From: Choanephora cucurbitarum
Taxonomy: Eukaryota; Mucoromycota; Mucoromycetes; Mucorales; Choanephoraceae
Assembly: GCA_025331435.1 (NCBI GenBank)
Contig: JAIWNI010000096.1
Span: forward strand, 41,302-105,301
Direction: 5' to 3'
DNA length: 64,000 nt
Shown here piece after piece: positions 34,700 through 47,865 of the stretch (position 1 is the first letter of the stretch; each line of letters begins with the position of its first letter). Both the position numbers and the translations under genes were made by a program. The notes under the pieces are model-generated. The model was given only the letters and a program-made list of their open reading frames with translations, made no database searches and was not told the origin of the DNA.

Positions 34700-36043
34700 T
34701 AGTACTCATTGTTCTTGTCTATAAGTATTTATCTAATAAATTTATCCAAACTGTTGTAAATACAACTTTCTGTTCATCACTTTTCTACTTTGTTCTGTTC
34801 TGCTTTAGTTTGTTCCAAATCTTTAAATAAACAAGCAAGTAACTATATTCTTTGGATAGGCTAAATGTATCGTGCATCAAGGTTATTTTCCTCAATGGCT
34901 TAAATCAGCATACTAAAAAAAAAGAATAGATTATTGAAATGGTAAAGAACCTAAAGAGGACGCTGCAAAAAATAGGCTTCTTACTATTTGATCTATAAGT
35001 TGACACAATTTGATTCTTAGGCCTCTCCATAGTTTCCTGATCTAGTTGAAACAGAATGCACTGTAGAGTAACTTGACTCTCTCTCTTCTTCTTCTACTTA
35101 TACAATTGTATCATTATTGTAAGGATTTATTGGATCTATTTGAAAAGACTGATTAAACACTTTCTATAGAATAAGAGATGAGAAAAACACTCGAGATGTA
35201 TCTTTATAAATCAGATTGTGTCAACAATATCTCATATTTCTTTTTTTTTAACTAGAAGAGCATGATTGGTAACTTGATCACATATAACTTTGTTCTGACA
35301 TGTCAGTGAAACGACGGTATGACTAATAGCAATAAGGGACTACTTTATAGCAGTGATAAACACACTCACGCGCTTTGACTTCAATCACAGGATCTGAATT
35401 CGGGTCGGAAACACTAAAGGATGATGTACTTGGTTGATAATAGTAAAGCTTTGAGCTTTAAACTTTTTCTTCTTCTTTTTTTGGTTCTTTTGCATCCATG
35501 CAACTTTTCTTTAGCCTTGTGCTCAACTTTAAATGCATCTTCTCAATCCCTTTTAGTTATACATAGAGACAGCTTTCTTAATCTTATGCTTTTACTCATC
35601 TGGATATAAGCGTACAAGCATAAATTCTTTTGACAGCATTTCCGTCCATTATGCTGAAGAGTACGATGAGTAATTGCTATTGAACGTTGAATTATTGCCA
35701 TCAGGAAGGCGTCCGTCTACCAAAAGGTGTTCATACTAACACGCGAGTCTCAATGGTTCTCAATAGTTCTCAACAGTAGTTTGTGTGAAATTACAAACAT
35801 GTCTCCAACAACTATGGCCATGATCATAATAAAGTAGGTTGTACACACACTATTCCGAGTTCAATTCATTGTAGTCTTATGCAATCCAGTACAATCCAGT
35901 GCAATCCACTTGCGTATATCTCTTCTTTATTTCTGTCTCTTACTTTGCTTCTTTGACTACCTCTCGTAATCTATTTTGTGTCATATAGTTTGTGCGTGGC
36001 CCGTGCTCGGCCTATCCATTCTATATGCCTAGTCAACATCCGA
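34700..36043. other. Intergenic; no gene
   Basis: AT-rich, no ORF with coding character. Short direct repeats occur, for example CAATGGTTCT/CAATAGTTCT near 35751-35770 and CAATCCAGT near 35882-35900. Confidence 0.4.
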
Positions 36044-36203
36044 TATCCAGTATCCAGTATCCAGTATCCAGTATCCAGTATCCAGTATCCAGTATCCAGT
36101 ATCCAGTATCCAGTATCCAGTATCCAGTATCCAGTATCCAGTATCCAGTATCCAATATCCAGTATCCAATATCCAATATCCAGTATCCAATATCCAGTAT
36201 CCA
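36044..36203. repeat. Heptamer minisatellite (TATCCAG)n, about 23 units
   Basis: Perfect or near-perfect 7-bp units, with TATCCAA variants in the last third. A 7-bp unit cycles through all frames, so long spurious ORFs appear on both strands (SSIQYPV and GYWILDT repeats). Related heptamer runs occur at 40.8, 42.7 and 54.5 kb. Confidence 0.97.
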
Positions 36204-37956
36204 GCTCGCTGTCATATTTTCTTCGTTTGAGATTCGTACAAACACTAATACCACTTTTTCTCATATCCTACCACTCAACTATGTGCGAATAGTATCTTTT
36301 TGTGTCGCATCCCTCCAGTCCAACTTATTGCCCAGACACTCCTCTTTTGCATCTGTTCCATATTCGCCATTCGACACTCAGGTCAGTGCCTTTGTGTTGT
36401 CGAATCTCGAAAACCCCAAATAAAAGACTTCTCTCTTTTTGTCCTTTTCCAACTTTGTCTATGACCTTTTTCTTCATAGGATTGCTTGTCGAGCAGTTGG
36501 TTGATGACGAGTTGAAAAAGTATGTTTGTGGTCAAGTCAACAAAAAAAAAAAAGATCGAAATCAAGACGATTAAAAAATAAAGCAAGCAAGACAAGACCG
36601 AGCAGACACACCGATCTGAGCCTCGCATCTTAAAAGAGTTGTTGCTGTTGTTGCCTTTTTCTTTTTTTTGTTTTGTTTCGGTTTCAGGCTTGGTCAGTCC
36701 AACTCCATCTCTGTTTATCTTGGAATAAAGGGAAGCAGAAAAAAAGAAAGTCGGAAACCAGATTGAGTTGAATTTCCTCAAACCACTTCTCCTGAATCGC
36801 ATATCACTTTAACTGCCATGACCATCAAGAGACATAAAGAGAAGAATGAAAAGCAAGCTGAGGAGCGATCTGATCGGTATTTGGCTCATTATCGACCCTT
36901 TCTTTTTTTTTTCTTTAGAATTTCACACGGCCAACAGAATACAAAAAAAAGAAACTTACTTGGATCCTGATCCTGAATCCACAGAAAACAGAGCCTTTCT
37001 GTAAGGAAGATAGCACAACAGACGTGGTTTCTTTACTGCTTTTATTTCTATCTTTCTCCCTCTTTTTTTTTCTCTCTCTCTTTTTGAATATAGTGAATGT
37101 CTACACGTCTTGACGCTTTCTTCTAGTCCCAATTTTTCTCTCACTTTCCTTTTCTGGAAGCCGTCGATCACATTCAACCTGTGTTCCTTTACTATTAACC
37201 ACTCTTCAAGCTTCACTTTTCGTGTATATTCTAACAATGTCTTCAAGAAGTAGTCATTTACAACGCGGCTTTTACGGTTTACTTTCTGTTCTTTTTTTTT
37301 TCACCCTTCCTTTCTGTTTCTTTTTGAGTTAAGAAAAAAAAAAGGTGATGTTACACAAAACCCTATTTCAACCAAAAATCCCATTTTTCCTCTATTTTTT
37401 TTTGTTGCCCAGGATCGAAAAGCAGTGCATATCCTACTTTCACTTCTCCACAAACACAGGCAATACGACAAAAAAGAAAGAAGCCTTGCATGAATTGGCA
37501 AGTAAAAGAAGAAAGTAGTAAAGATGAGCCTTTAGAAGTTTATTTTTCTTTTTCAAACAATAAAGAGGGGATAAGAATCATGCTCTTTTACTGACTTTGA
37601 AATCTGATTTTATCATTCTGACTAAAAAGTAAAGCGCTAGGCAACAAGAAGGACGAGGATGATGTTGATCACTATGGGCACCAAAAAAAAAAAGAGATTG
37701 TTATGACAACACGTCATTTTGCGAACCAATCATCGGACAAAGAAGATATTGATGAGAAAATAGAGAGATAGAGAAGACAGAGAGAAAAAAAAAAGAGGCA
37801 AGAAAAAGACAAGGGTTGATAGAGAGAGCAAGAGAGAGAGAACTTTTGTTTACGCAACAACCATGCAAATCGATCAAATATTACTTGCATCTCTTTATTG
37901 ACTTTTTTCTCTTTCTTTCACTTTTCTCTCACTCATCTTATATCGATTTATTTACC
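36204..37956. other. Non-coding low-complexity region
   Basis: Many poly-T/poly-A and pyrimidine/purine tracts (for example 36661-36675, 37061-37085, 37780-37800). No ORF with coding character is seen. Confidence 0.4.
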
Positions 37957-38763
37957 ATGGAACCCTTCAGACGAATGAATTTTCTCAGTCGTATAATCGA
38001 TATCAGCAGCAGTAAACTCAGGGCTACCCAAAGAAAAGGGTTCCCTCTTTCCAAAAAACTGTTTGTTGAGAAATGCATCAAGAATGCACAGAGAGAACAC
38101 AGACGGCACTCTGCTATCATGACTGCTGCCGCTGCCGCTGCTACTGCCCCCTCTCCTCCTGCTGAGCCGCGCCTCTACACACCTCCTCCTATGCGCAGGA
38201 ACCCATCACTCTCGCCTTTGCCTGTGCCCCTGATGGCATTTGGACCTCTTCGTGCTGGCGCCGGTACCAACGCAACGGTGACCACTGACACCGCCACCAC
38301 CACCAGCACCATCAAACGAGTGTCCAGGACACCAACTAGTGTCCGCACCACTACCACCATCACCATCGTCACCAAGGTGACTACAACCGTTACCTTTTGC
38401 GTTGCCCCTGGTGATATCAGGAGTGTGTATACCACCACCACCACCACTACCACTACCACCACCACAACCGCGACAGATGTGACCATTGTCACAAGAAACA
38501 TCCCTGTTGCTCCTGTCCCAAGCATACTGGGCAAAGAAAGAGAGATGATGACAATGATGAAGAAGGTGATAGAAGTCGTTTTAGACGATTTTAACTCTTC
38601 TTCTTTTCCTCTCTTCCTTTCTCTGGCGTCTTTTTCCTTTTTCTGTCTTTTGCTTGTGGCTGCTGATTCGTCGGTGGCTGCAGCATACCAACAGGCCTTC
38701 GTTTGTGCTCTCCGCTTCCTTGCTTTGCGACTGCTGCTTTTCAGTCTGTGGTTGCAGCATTGA
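37957..38763 (+). CDS. Hypothetical low-complexity Thr/Ala-rich protein, 268 aa (weak)
   Basis: The ATG at 37957 has a favourable context (TACCATGG). The first 75 residues look protein-like (MEPFRRMNFLSRIIDISSSK, then FVEKCIKNAQREHRRHSAIM). Then come Ala runs, a Pro-rich block (YTPPPMRRNPSLSPLPVPL) and a Thr-rich region ending in about 14 consecutive Thr encoded by ACC/ACT. The last 60 residues are hydrophobic and come from the degenerate repeat that follows. No domain is recognised. An intron after about 38565 is possible, so the 3' part is uncertain. It may be a fast-evolving gene or chance ORF in repetitive DNA. Confidence 0.35.
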   Translation: MEPFRRMNFLSRIIDISSSKLRATQRKGFPLSKKLFVEKCIKNAQREHRRHSAIMTAAAAAATAPSPPAEPRLYTPPPMRRNPSLSPLPVPLMAFGPLRAGAGTNATVTTDTATTTSTIKRVSRTPTSVRTTTTITIVTKVTTTVTFCVAPGDIRSVYTTTTTTTTTTTTTATDVTIVTRNIPVAPVPSILGKEREMMTMMKKVIEVVLDDFNSSSFPLFLSLASFSFFCLLLVAADSSVAAAYQQAFVCALRFLALRLLLFSLWLQH

Positions 38764-39235
38764 CAACCCGCTGTCGTTTTTCTTGCTGGTTCCCTGCTCC
38801 TGTTCCTTGTCTGTTCCTTGCCTGCTCTTCCCCTGCCCATGGCTGCTGCTTTGTCGGTGACTGTGGTAGGTTTTCAAGGCTTTCGTCTGTGGTGCTTCTT
38901 TTTTCTTTTCGCTTGCTTGGTGTTGCTGCCTATGTCGGTGATGCTAGCATTTAATCACTGGCTGTCGTTCGTTTTGGTTCCTTGGTTTTTCCTTCTCTTG
39001 CTTGTTCCTGCTGCTGCCTATTCGGTAGCATGGCTTGCTTCACAGGCGTTCGTGTGTGCTCCCTCCTTGCCTCCTCTCTATGGATTAGCGACTGCTGCTT
39101 TGTCAGTGGTTGCGCCTACCATCACTGGCTGTCGTTCATGCCGGTTTTTTTTCTAACTTTTGCTTGTTCCTGCTGCTGCTGCTTTGGCGGTGGTATGGCT
39201 TGCTTTACAGGCCTCTGCTTAGGTCGGTCTTTCCT
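38640..39235. repeat. Degenerate tandem repeats rich in GCTGCTTTGTCGGTG-type units
   Basis: Units of roughly 150-170 bp share segments such as CTGCTTT(G)TC(A)GTGG, CTGGCTGTCGTT and TTCCTGCTGCTG, and recur about four times with heavy divergence. GC is higher than in the flanks. Confidence 0.6.
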
Positions 39236-40790
39236 ACACTTGCAGATACAAATAAACAAATGCATCTTTTTCATTGATAGCATGCTCACAAATACTTGTA
39301 TTTTGGCTTTCTTGGTTAGCCTGTGGATGTTTTTTGAGTATCGATCCACTTGATTTCGCGAAACATAGTGTGGTTGGAAAGAGATGGTTTAAAGTAGTGA
39401 TCTCAAGAGTAAGTTTTGTTCTTTTACTTTCGCCTTCTTTCTGTCTCTTTCTTTTCTTTTTTGGTTGCTCGCTATAAAATAGAAACTTCAGCTAAAAGAA
39501 CACCTTCTGATCAGATCTCTTCAAGCAAGAAAAGCGGACTGATGGCACTTGCTTTTATTGCCTACAGCATCTCATCGAATATGGGGATCTTTATACCTAC
39601 TGACTCGGATTTTTCCTCTTTACTTAACTCCTCTTCAGGTGATTGCAATCATGCATAAAGAATCCAGTCAATTATCTAGGACTTGGTTCGAGTGCCGAGT
39701 GACAATACACAAACTAAAGCTTCTGACGGATGTTAAAGATCCAGTGGGATGGTGTACATCTGTCTGATGTCAGGTATTTACTTGTTGCACGCAAAGCTGT
39801 CGGCTTCGGCGTCTTTAGTGAACTACTATCTTTCCTTTAATTGAGATACGTGAGAGATGATGGTTATATAGATTGCTGTGGAAGCTTCTTTCACAGACTG
39901 TGGGTTCAATTGTAGGCATCCCTCTGGGGCTCTCTTTTTTTTTATATCACCGCTCCAGAACCCTATTTGTCTTCTTTCATCTGCTTTGAGATGGCTGTGT
40001 GACAAATATCTCTTCTTTCTCGTGCTAGCCATCAAGCAAACGATCGCGTTGAGATAGTATCTGTTCTTGAGTTTGGTCTTCACATCCAAAACGAGCGTCA
40101 GATCATTTTCATACGAAAAAAGTCAAGTTGTCAAGAGGGGCTTTCATCAGCATGAGCTATGGTCTTATGATCTGCTAATCTCTGCTTCCTATCTCCTCTT
40201 AGGCTCTTGTCATCATAGTGCCAGCTTGTTGTGAAAAAGAAAATGGGTATTTTAACTCTAGTCTTAGCCTTCTATCCTTGTTGCTTTATTTTCTTTTTTG
40301 TAAACAACACCTAACAATCCTCCTCCTCCCCTCCCCATTCTAGCTGTAACACACACACACACACACACACTAAGTTCTCTTTCTCTCCCAAACTCATTTA
40401 CATTTTTATTTTCTTGTTGTTTGTCTGAAGCAATCCCTGATCTATCTATATCTTTACTCTCTATTCTTTCCGGCTTGACTTACTGCGCGAACCTCACAAA
40501 AATGCTTTGAATGTAAGACATAGCCCTCAGAGCCCGTTGATTGGAAATACAAATGAGTCTTCGACGACCATGGTCAAACAATCCATGCATATGCTGATCC
40601 AATTTCATTCCAACCAAAGCATAGTCCAGTTCAGATGCATATACTTCTTCTTCGCTTTCATCTTTTATCTTGTTTCTCCACCTACCTTTCATGACTCTTC
40701 TTGTTCTATGGCTCATGCCCTCTTTATACTTGATGGATGCGTTGTCTGTGCTTGCTCAACACATATCACCCAATATTCATGCTTCAATTT
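39236..40790. other. Gene-poor region; possible decayed coding traces; (AC)n at 40349-40370
   Basis: Minus-strand frame 39826-40089 (KADERRQIGFWSGDIKKKR) and 40480-40716 (KDESEEEVYASELDYALVG) have somewhat protein-like composition but no start, no recognised motif and no connection. A C-rich stretch (40318-40340) and an (AC)n microsatellite lie between. Confidence 0.35.
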
Positions 40791-40871
40791 CGACACTGGA
40801 CACTGGACACTGGACACTGGATGCTGGACACTGGATGCTGGATACTCGACACTCGACACTCGACACTCGAC
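40791..40871. repeat. Heptamer minisatellite (CACTGGA)n with CACTCGA variants, about 11 units
   Basis: 7-bp units, related to the reverse complement of the array at 36044 (TACTGGA in that orientation), so the two arrays have opposite orientation. The last units switch to CACTCGA. Confidence 0.95.
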
Positions 40872-41480
40872 TTCTGTATTCAGCACAAAACACATGCCAT
40901 CCGGCTTGTCAACACATCCTATTCTTCCTCATCGACACGATCCTTACTTTGACTAGTTCTGGCTCTTCTCGTTTTCTCGTCCTACTCGTTCTCCTTTATC
41001 TCGAATATAGTCTCTGTTTCTGCGCTTGCTCATTATGCTAGTATCATACTGTATATTGCCGGGAACAAGGTATTTGTGTTGACAAATCTCTAAAAGAAAA
41101 AAAGGAAAAAAAAAAGGAGGGGCAAGAACTAGCAGGTCGCGTCCTGGAATGACTATTATCGTTTTTTGTTTGCGGTACTCAGAAAATAAACAGTGCTACC
41201 TGAAAGGCGTCAAATGGGGTGTACTTAAACACTATTTCTTGTACACCCAAGATTATAACAAAATCATCATGATCTACGCTTCTTCTTCTTTGGGACTTTT
41301 ACCATACTCGAGAATTAGAAAAAGTAGGCATTACTAATCAAATATGATAATTATCATCTATATTAATCCAATAAAAACTATCGAAATAAATCTACATTTT
41401 AGACAGTTAAAGCCTATCTCACAGTCCAATATAAATTTCCCAACATTTCATACCTAAAAAAAAAAACGATTAGCCATTTG

Positions 41481-42560
41481 TCAGTGGGTGGACGTAGATC
41501 TAAAAGCCGCTTTCGAGTTTGACTCTGCAAAGGTATAGCTCATCGTAAAATATAGTTGCAAGTCTAAGACTCTGTAGATCGAAACCTCCGTATAGCATGT
41601 GCACTGTGTACTGTTTTCAGCTTTGTACGAGATGGTTTGTTCTGCCAGCTCTAACCACTCAAGTTTGCTAGTTTGCCATAAAGTGGAGAGACCGAAAACG
41701 AGTTCATTTTCATCAGTCTGCAAGTCAAACATAAAGTTATCGGAAATGCTTTAGAGCTTCACAAACGATACATTTTTACTTCCTCAAAAAAAAAAAAGCA
41801 AAAAGAATGCTGGTATCATTCAATCGCTCTTTCCGTGATATGAATGAAAGTGCGGCTTTCACATCGGAAAACTTTTGTTAGACAAAGGTCATCTCTAAAT
41901 TCAGTCCCAACATCACCCTAACGATTTCTCATATAATAAAGGGACATATGCCAAATGATCAGACTCTCAGTGTATCATTTTACTATGTCAAAGACTCTTT
42001 GTTTATTTTCTATGACTCCAAAGTCTGCTAATAAATCGGAATGAAATGTATATCATGGTTGAAAGCTATAACCATCTTGTTTGGCCCATTTTACCTTGAG
42101 CTTGAAGGTCAGGCACCATATAACAATCTGTTCACTTGTCTTCCATGAGCATCAGGCTGGCATAGTATGCATGCTGTGCTTACTGAGACTGCTTTCTAGG
42201 CTAAACCAAGGTGTGTTTCGAGGGCGACAAGAGAATATTAGAATAATGACATTGGTCTCACTAATCTAGCCTTGTCCTCCAAACTCCATCGAGATATGAT
42301 ATTTCCAAATCTATTCCCTAAACATCCAAACGCCAAAATCAACAGGTAAAATCTCGCACTTCAAAGTCTCATCAAGATAGTCAATGACAACGGGACAAAC
42401 ATGGTCAGATGTTTATTTTTTCTTTCCAATCATCTTGTCAATAACAAAAAGAGACAGCAAAATAAGTTGCATCCGGACACAATATCAATACTGCTGAAGA
42501 GGTGTCTTGTTGTCTGAGAAGATCTCATGTTAGCAAGCCTACGCTATAGATCCAAGGACT
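41481..42560 (-). other. Possible decayed gene, two coding-like pieces
   Basis: At 41732-41481 a frame reads TDENELVFGLSTLWQTSKLE, then SIYRVLDLQLYFTMSYTFAE, to a stop, with an acceptor-like CTTGCAG before it. At about 42405-42320 another frame reads DHVCPVVIDYLDETLKCEIL, then PVDFGVWMFRE*. The intervening DNA has stops in all frames. No family is recognised. Probably a pseudogene, perhaps repetitive. Confidence 0.3.
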
Positions 42561-42695
42561 GTCCGCTATCCCTTTGAACTCAAATACTGAAAGACCTCTA
42601 ACAATCGTCATCACACAATACATCCGTATACTCGCTCTATCTCAATCCACTTGCATGAATTTCCTTGCCTTTACCTGGTGGTTTGCTTCTTTCCC

Positions 42696-42733
42696 AACAA
42701 TATCCAATATCCAACATCCAATATCCAATATTC
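42696..42733. repeat. Short heptamer run (TCCAATA)n
   Basis: Four to five units of ATCCAAT(A) with one ACATCC variant, matching the variant units at the end of the 36-kb array. Confidence 0.85.
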
Positions 42734-43091
42734 AACCTTCCACGTTCGATGTGTCATCTTGTTCTGTCCTCTTTTATCTATCTTACCTTCGAATTCAACA
42801 GTAGCTACAGCCTATTCTGCAGCGAGATACCTGTTCAACTAGTGTTTTTCCTTCCAACTGGTACCTACTCTGCATCTGCATTTGCTCAGGATACAAGCAT
42901 TGTTTCAACCATTTATGTAACCTGGGTAGTTGTTGGTTCAGGTTTGCAAAACAGAAACAAGACGTTCCTCTGTCGTGCTCTCACTGTTCTTTTGCTTCTT
43001 TTTGGTGGGCTTTAGTTGGACATAGCAAGCATCTTTAAGTCAAAGGTCTCTGTGTGTAGATTCCATATTTGCATCCATGTTAAAAAAGATT

Positions 43092-43095
<4 letters not shown>

Positions 43096-43176
<81 letters not shown>
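43096..43176. repeat. (GA)n microsatellite, about 40 units
   Basis: Uninterrupted AG dinucleotides for about 80 bp. Spurious Arg-Glu and Ser-Leu ORFs result on the two strands. Confidence 0.98.
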
Positions 43177-43183
<7 letters not shown>

Positions 43184-44630
43184 AAGCTGAAAGCTGAAGG
43201 TTGACCACACAGAACGCAACAAGACGCTCGAAAGAGCAAAAGCAAGCAGTAACGTGTCGCATCATCAAGTGGCTGTCTTTACTGCTTTCATTTTCAACCT
43301 TAGTCTCTCTAGTCACGTCTTTACTGGTTCTGATGAAGAAAGAAATAAAATAAAATAAAGCAAAGAGAAGAAAATTTTTTGGTCCTTTTCGAGATTCGAC
43401 TAATGATAGCACGAATAAGGTAGTTTGTGTAACTGCAAAAGAAATCTTGGGAGGCTCTTTTCTTTTTCTGAATGCTTTATTTTCATGCAAAGAAAGAAAG
43501 AAAGAAAAAAAAAAAGGCTGCCTTACAGACTCTTATTTTACACACATCTTATTTTTCTCGAGATTTTGTCGATTCGAAAGCAGGCTCAGAGAGACAAGCA
43601 AAGAAGGCATTAAATTTAGCTAGGGCTTGCTGAATGCTCTTTGTTACTACCCATTTTATTGTGAATGCGACAACAAACAATACAAATAGGCCTTAGCTAA
43701 ACATGCATATTCACAGGGATCAGTTTTGTCTTGGCTCGTTTTACTCATGGTTGAACTTGACATCGAAACAAGGCACACTGATCTGATGGATACATAAAAG
43801 AGGTAGCATAAGATTGATCATAAATGGTATGTTTCTGTTAGTGATGACCAAGACAAGTGAAGCAAGCAGAGCAATAAACAGATAAAGCCATAGTGATAAA
43901 CATGGCCACAAGACACTGCTATTATCTATGGTTATAGCTGTAGATAAGGCTAGGATAGCCACCCAATTAGATTCTGGCATCTCCCTCTTTTTTTTTCATT
44001 TTATGCAAACATTGATTTAATTCGCTTCGACACACAAACTCCTCTTCAGCCTTCAGTGTCATTCGTTCAGCAGCTGGAATAGCCTATAGCTATGTGCTAG
44101 TCATTATTTTGCTTCATTTTTCATCTTGTTGGATTTGTCAAGATGTCAGGGAAATTCGAGAGAGGTAAAGCAGTAGAGATTTAATTTTTTCTGTAGGCTG
44201 AAACGCAAGCATGTGAAAAGGGATAAAAAAGAAAACGGACATGATGCAAAAATTGCGCTGATCTTTCTGATTTTGTTTAAAAGGGAAGACACGCTTTCTG
44301 CCTTCTTCTTTTTTTTTTCTTCTTCTTCTCTTTTCTTTAGTTTCATTCAAACTACAAAGTCACTTATACTACTACATAACCTCTGACGCTACAAAAAGCT
44401 CTTTCGCTCTCTATCTCCTTTCTTCACTTGTCATGGTGCTCTCTCGTTGTCTTGGTCCTTCTCTTCTCTCAAGCAAGCTACCAAACTAGTTTTTTTCTTT
44501 GTCTCTTATGTTATCTTTTGGTATGATTATCATGCTTTTTCTGTCAGCTCCATTCCAACTAACGTAAATCCGAATCACCCAACAGATCTCGAGCTCTAGT
44601 ATCTCTCTACTCGTCTCTCTACTCGTCTCT
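43177..44630. other. Non-coding; simple repeats only
   Basis: A (AAAG)n run occurs at 43490-43508, with several poly-T/TTC tracts (44300-44330). An ORF at 43741-43980 (minus) is hydrophobic and has no recognised motif. Confidence 0.4.
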
Positions 44631-45662
44631 CTGCTCGTCTATCTGTCTATCTGTCTATCTGGCATGCTCAAAGTCGTGGGTCTTCCTCTCTGTCTTTCGG
44701 TATCTGCGGCATCCGCCAGGGTACCACGCTTCGGGCAAAAGGCTACTAGCTACTCTGGGTCATGAAGGTAGGCTTTAGCCTAACTTGTAGGCCCGTTAGG
44801 GGTAGGGTAACAGGGGAGGGAGGACCCATACTTTCGAGGCAGCTCACACTAAGGTCTTTTCTTGGCTGACTCTCTATGCCTTTGTTCTGGGCTTTGTTTT
44901 GGAATTTGTTCTGGTCTTTATCCTATTCTTGTTCTGGTCTTTGCTCTGGTCTTTTTCTCTGGCTTCTTTCTGCTCTTCCTTCTCTGTCACAGCAAACCCC
45001 CTCCCCAGAAAACAACAACGAAAAAATCAATGTCCATCTGCTTTTCTCTCTCTCTCTCTCTCTCTCTCTCGTTTTCTTGGTACTCCAAACAACTCTCCTC
45101 TATTATTTCACATCAATAAAAGCTCTAGTCATTTCACATTACATTCTATCTAATTTGTTGAACAAAGTCATTCTGTAATTGTTGGTATTTTTCCTAAAAA
45201 AAAAAATAAAAATAAGATAATATGAATGCAAAGCAATCAAAAGCAATAAACACATCTTTGTTATCACTCAAAACTAAAACCAGATAGAAAATAGAACATT
45301 GGTATAGTATTTCCTTTTGCAAACGATGTAAGATATCCTTGGAACGCTTCCTTTTAGCTTAAAGCCGCTAAATACATTGTCAAAGGAAAAGAAAAGCCTA
45401 GAATAAATATGTGGAGCTTGTTGCATTTCAAGACTGTTTGTAGCTTAGATTCTCTTTGGCCGCTTCAAATCAAGAGATTTGAATTGCTGGCTTTGTAATT
45501 TCTTTTTTTTTTTCAAGACTCCAGTGATCATTTTGAGGCTTGTTTCTTTCCTTATTTTTCTTGTAGCAAGCTGTACCTTCCGATCAGTTTGATGTTTCCA
45601 CGGGAGTTGAAGCTATCAGTAACGCAAGTTTCAGAGTAAGCAAGTCATTTCTCAAGACAGCG

Positions 45663-45766
<104 letters not shown>

Positions 45767-46540
45767 AACGACGCTATGGATGACAAATAAAAAAGAGGTC
45801 AAACAAACAGTGGATGCAAGACAGAATTCTGGCTTGTCTATCATCTGACCGCTTGTTTTGTCTCCCTTCTTCTTTTCTTTGATCAGCGAGTCAAAAGCAG
45901 CAGAGCACGTTATGTTCTGTTTCGAGCAGAGTCTAGTTCTGAACAAGACCCCTTTTCCGGTAAAGCGCAAAGACAGGCATGGGATGTGACAGTAACGACA
46001 AGTGATATTGGCTCTTGCATCGAAAGCACAAACCGAGTTTGGTCTGTACGCGGTTTGTATCCCCCCCCCTTTTCCTGCTTATTTTTTGCTCTTTCGACAA
46101 GACGCAAAAGGCTCTCGGTAAGAAGAAGGAAATGGACAGACTCTTTCAAGGTGTCAGTAGAGTGGATGTACTTTTGAGATTATCTGGCTGTGGACAGAGT
46201 TGGTTGGACGACGTAACTTGCATTTAGTGGACTAGGATGTATATCTAGCCAAAGAAAAACAAAAACACGAAGAAGACGAAGATGAAAACGATAGACACGA
46301 GGTAGCACTTCAGCTCAGCATCGTCAGATGACTTACGGCAAAAATATGGATGAAATGAAGAGAAACAAAGCCTGTGTGCCAGTTGGAGCTGGGAGAGAAA
46401 AAAACAAGAAGGAAAGAATATGATGCACAGATATACGAATAGTTGAATACGAGAATACGCTCAAAATGCTGTAGATACAAGGGATCTAACGAGAAGGCTA
46501 AGATGCAATGACAGATTGGATGTTGAGTGTTGAAGTTTGA

Positions 46541-46583
46541 ATTGTCAGCGATTGCCAGCGATTGTCAGCGATTGTCAGCGATA
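46541..46583. repeat. 10-bp tandem repeat ATTGTCAGCG, about 4 units
   Basis: Lies within copy 1 of the dispersed repeat. The second unit reads ATTGCCAGCG. Confidence 0.9.
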
Positions 46584-47304
46584 GAGGCTGGTTGTTGACT
46601 ATCTGTAGAAGAAAAGCCAGTAAAGTACAGACAGAGGGTAGACAATGAGATAAGAGAAGAGACAAAGAAGATAGACAGAGAAGCAAAGTGAGAGATGGAG
46701 CTAGAGAGGAGCTGCAAACAAATGGACCTAAAGTAGACTTGATTGGACTGGTATGCTGATAGCCTGAGGAAACACTACTGTTGGAGATGTATCTGTATTT
46801 GCGCCAAAAACACACAAAAAAAAACGATTGTAGATCAGTTGTAGATGTAGCATGAGGATATCATTTAGCTGAAGATGTTATGCAAAATGGATCAGTAATG
46901 ATTGGAGAAGAGGACTTGCATCAGATCATCTTGACGGAGCTCACACAGTAAGTCAAGAAGACAAAAGCGAGAAAGGAAATAAAGAGATAAGGAAAGGGAT
47001 AGAAATGCGAGAGATAGATCCAAAAAAGACACAATAAAAGGAAACAAAGCAACAAAACAAAGCCAAGGAGGAAAAAAAAAAAAGAGTGAAGTCTAGATGA
47101 AGATTGCAGCTAAAAGAGAAATCTGCAGTGATGGTTGAGAAAAAATAGAGGTAAGAAAAGAAAGGAGAGGCTCAAGAGAGTTATGGTCATAACAGAGGCT
47201 ATGGTTGAATAAGCAGGTGAAATGCCAAAGACTGAATGCTTACGTTTCTGTCAAGATGACTGCAGCTTATGCTGACAGAGATCATTTCGACAGCTACAGT
47301 AGTC

Positions 47305-47425
47305 GCTCGATCTGAGAGTGTTTGATCTGAGAGTGTTTGATCTAAGGGTGTTTGATCTAAAAGTATGCTCAATATAAGAGTATGCTCAATATAAGAGTAT
47401 GCTCAATTTAAGAGTATGCTTAATA
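47305..47425. repeat. Two adjoining tandem arrays with 16-17-bp units
   Basis: First array: TGATCTGAGAGTGTT-type units (four, the last ones with TAAG variants). Second array: AGAGTATGCTCAATATA-type units (four). Confidence 0.9.
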
Positions 47426-47865
47426 TAAGTGGACATTTCTCGACAATGAGACAATGGAGCACCAAGTGAATGGAAAGTAGTCTTTTCCCTCTTCTTGTTC
47501 AAAGCGACCGATAATATCCAACGTATGTTGGATTAGCATGTATTGGTATGGCCTGGCTTTTGACTTGATTTCGAGTGAAGGCTTGATAATCTCAGACACA
47601 TACCAGAGATAGCAAGAGCAGTAACGGATCGGATTCAAATTTGGATTCGAATTCGAATTCGAACAATAGAGCAAAATGAGACAATGAATAAGAGCTTTGG
47701 TTTTTAACCCCAGCAATAAGATTCGACTGGTTTATTGAAAGAGAAGAAGAAAATAGAAGACGATTTATGATAAAAGTAATTATGAGTGCTTTTTGTGTTT
47801 GTGAATAACAGAAAGCGACGGATGTAGATAAAGTGTTGAAAAAATAAGCAGTATTTACGACAAAG

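Noticed and set aside
36044..36203. Possible CRISPR array or telomeric repeat
   Set aside because: Pure tandem 7-bp units without unique spacers are not CRISPR. The unit does not resemble TTAGGG-type telomere repeats, and the array is internal.
35971..36423. Long ORFs with SSIQYPV and GYWILDT repeats on both strands
   Set aside because: A stop-free 7-bp satellite opens every frame; nothing outside the array looks coding.
37938..38840. Minus-strand ORFs with long Val runs opposite the Thr-rich frame
   Set aside because: Shadow of the ACC/ACT-rich stretch on the plus strand.
43012..43490. Ser-Leu and Arg-Glu repeat ORFs
   Set aside because: Caused by the (GA)n microsatellite.
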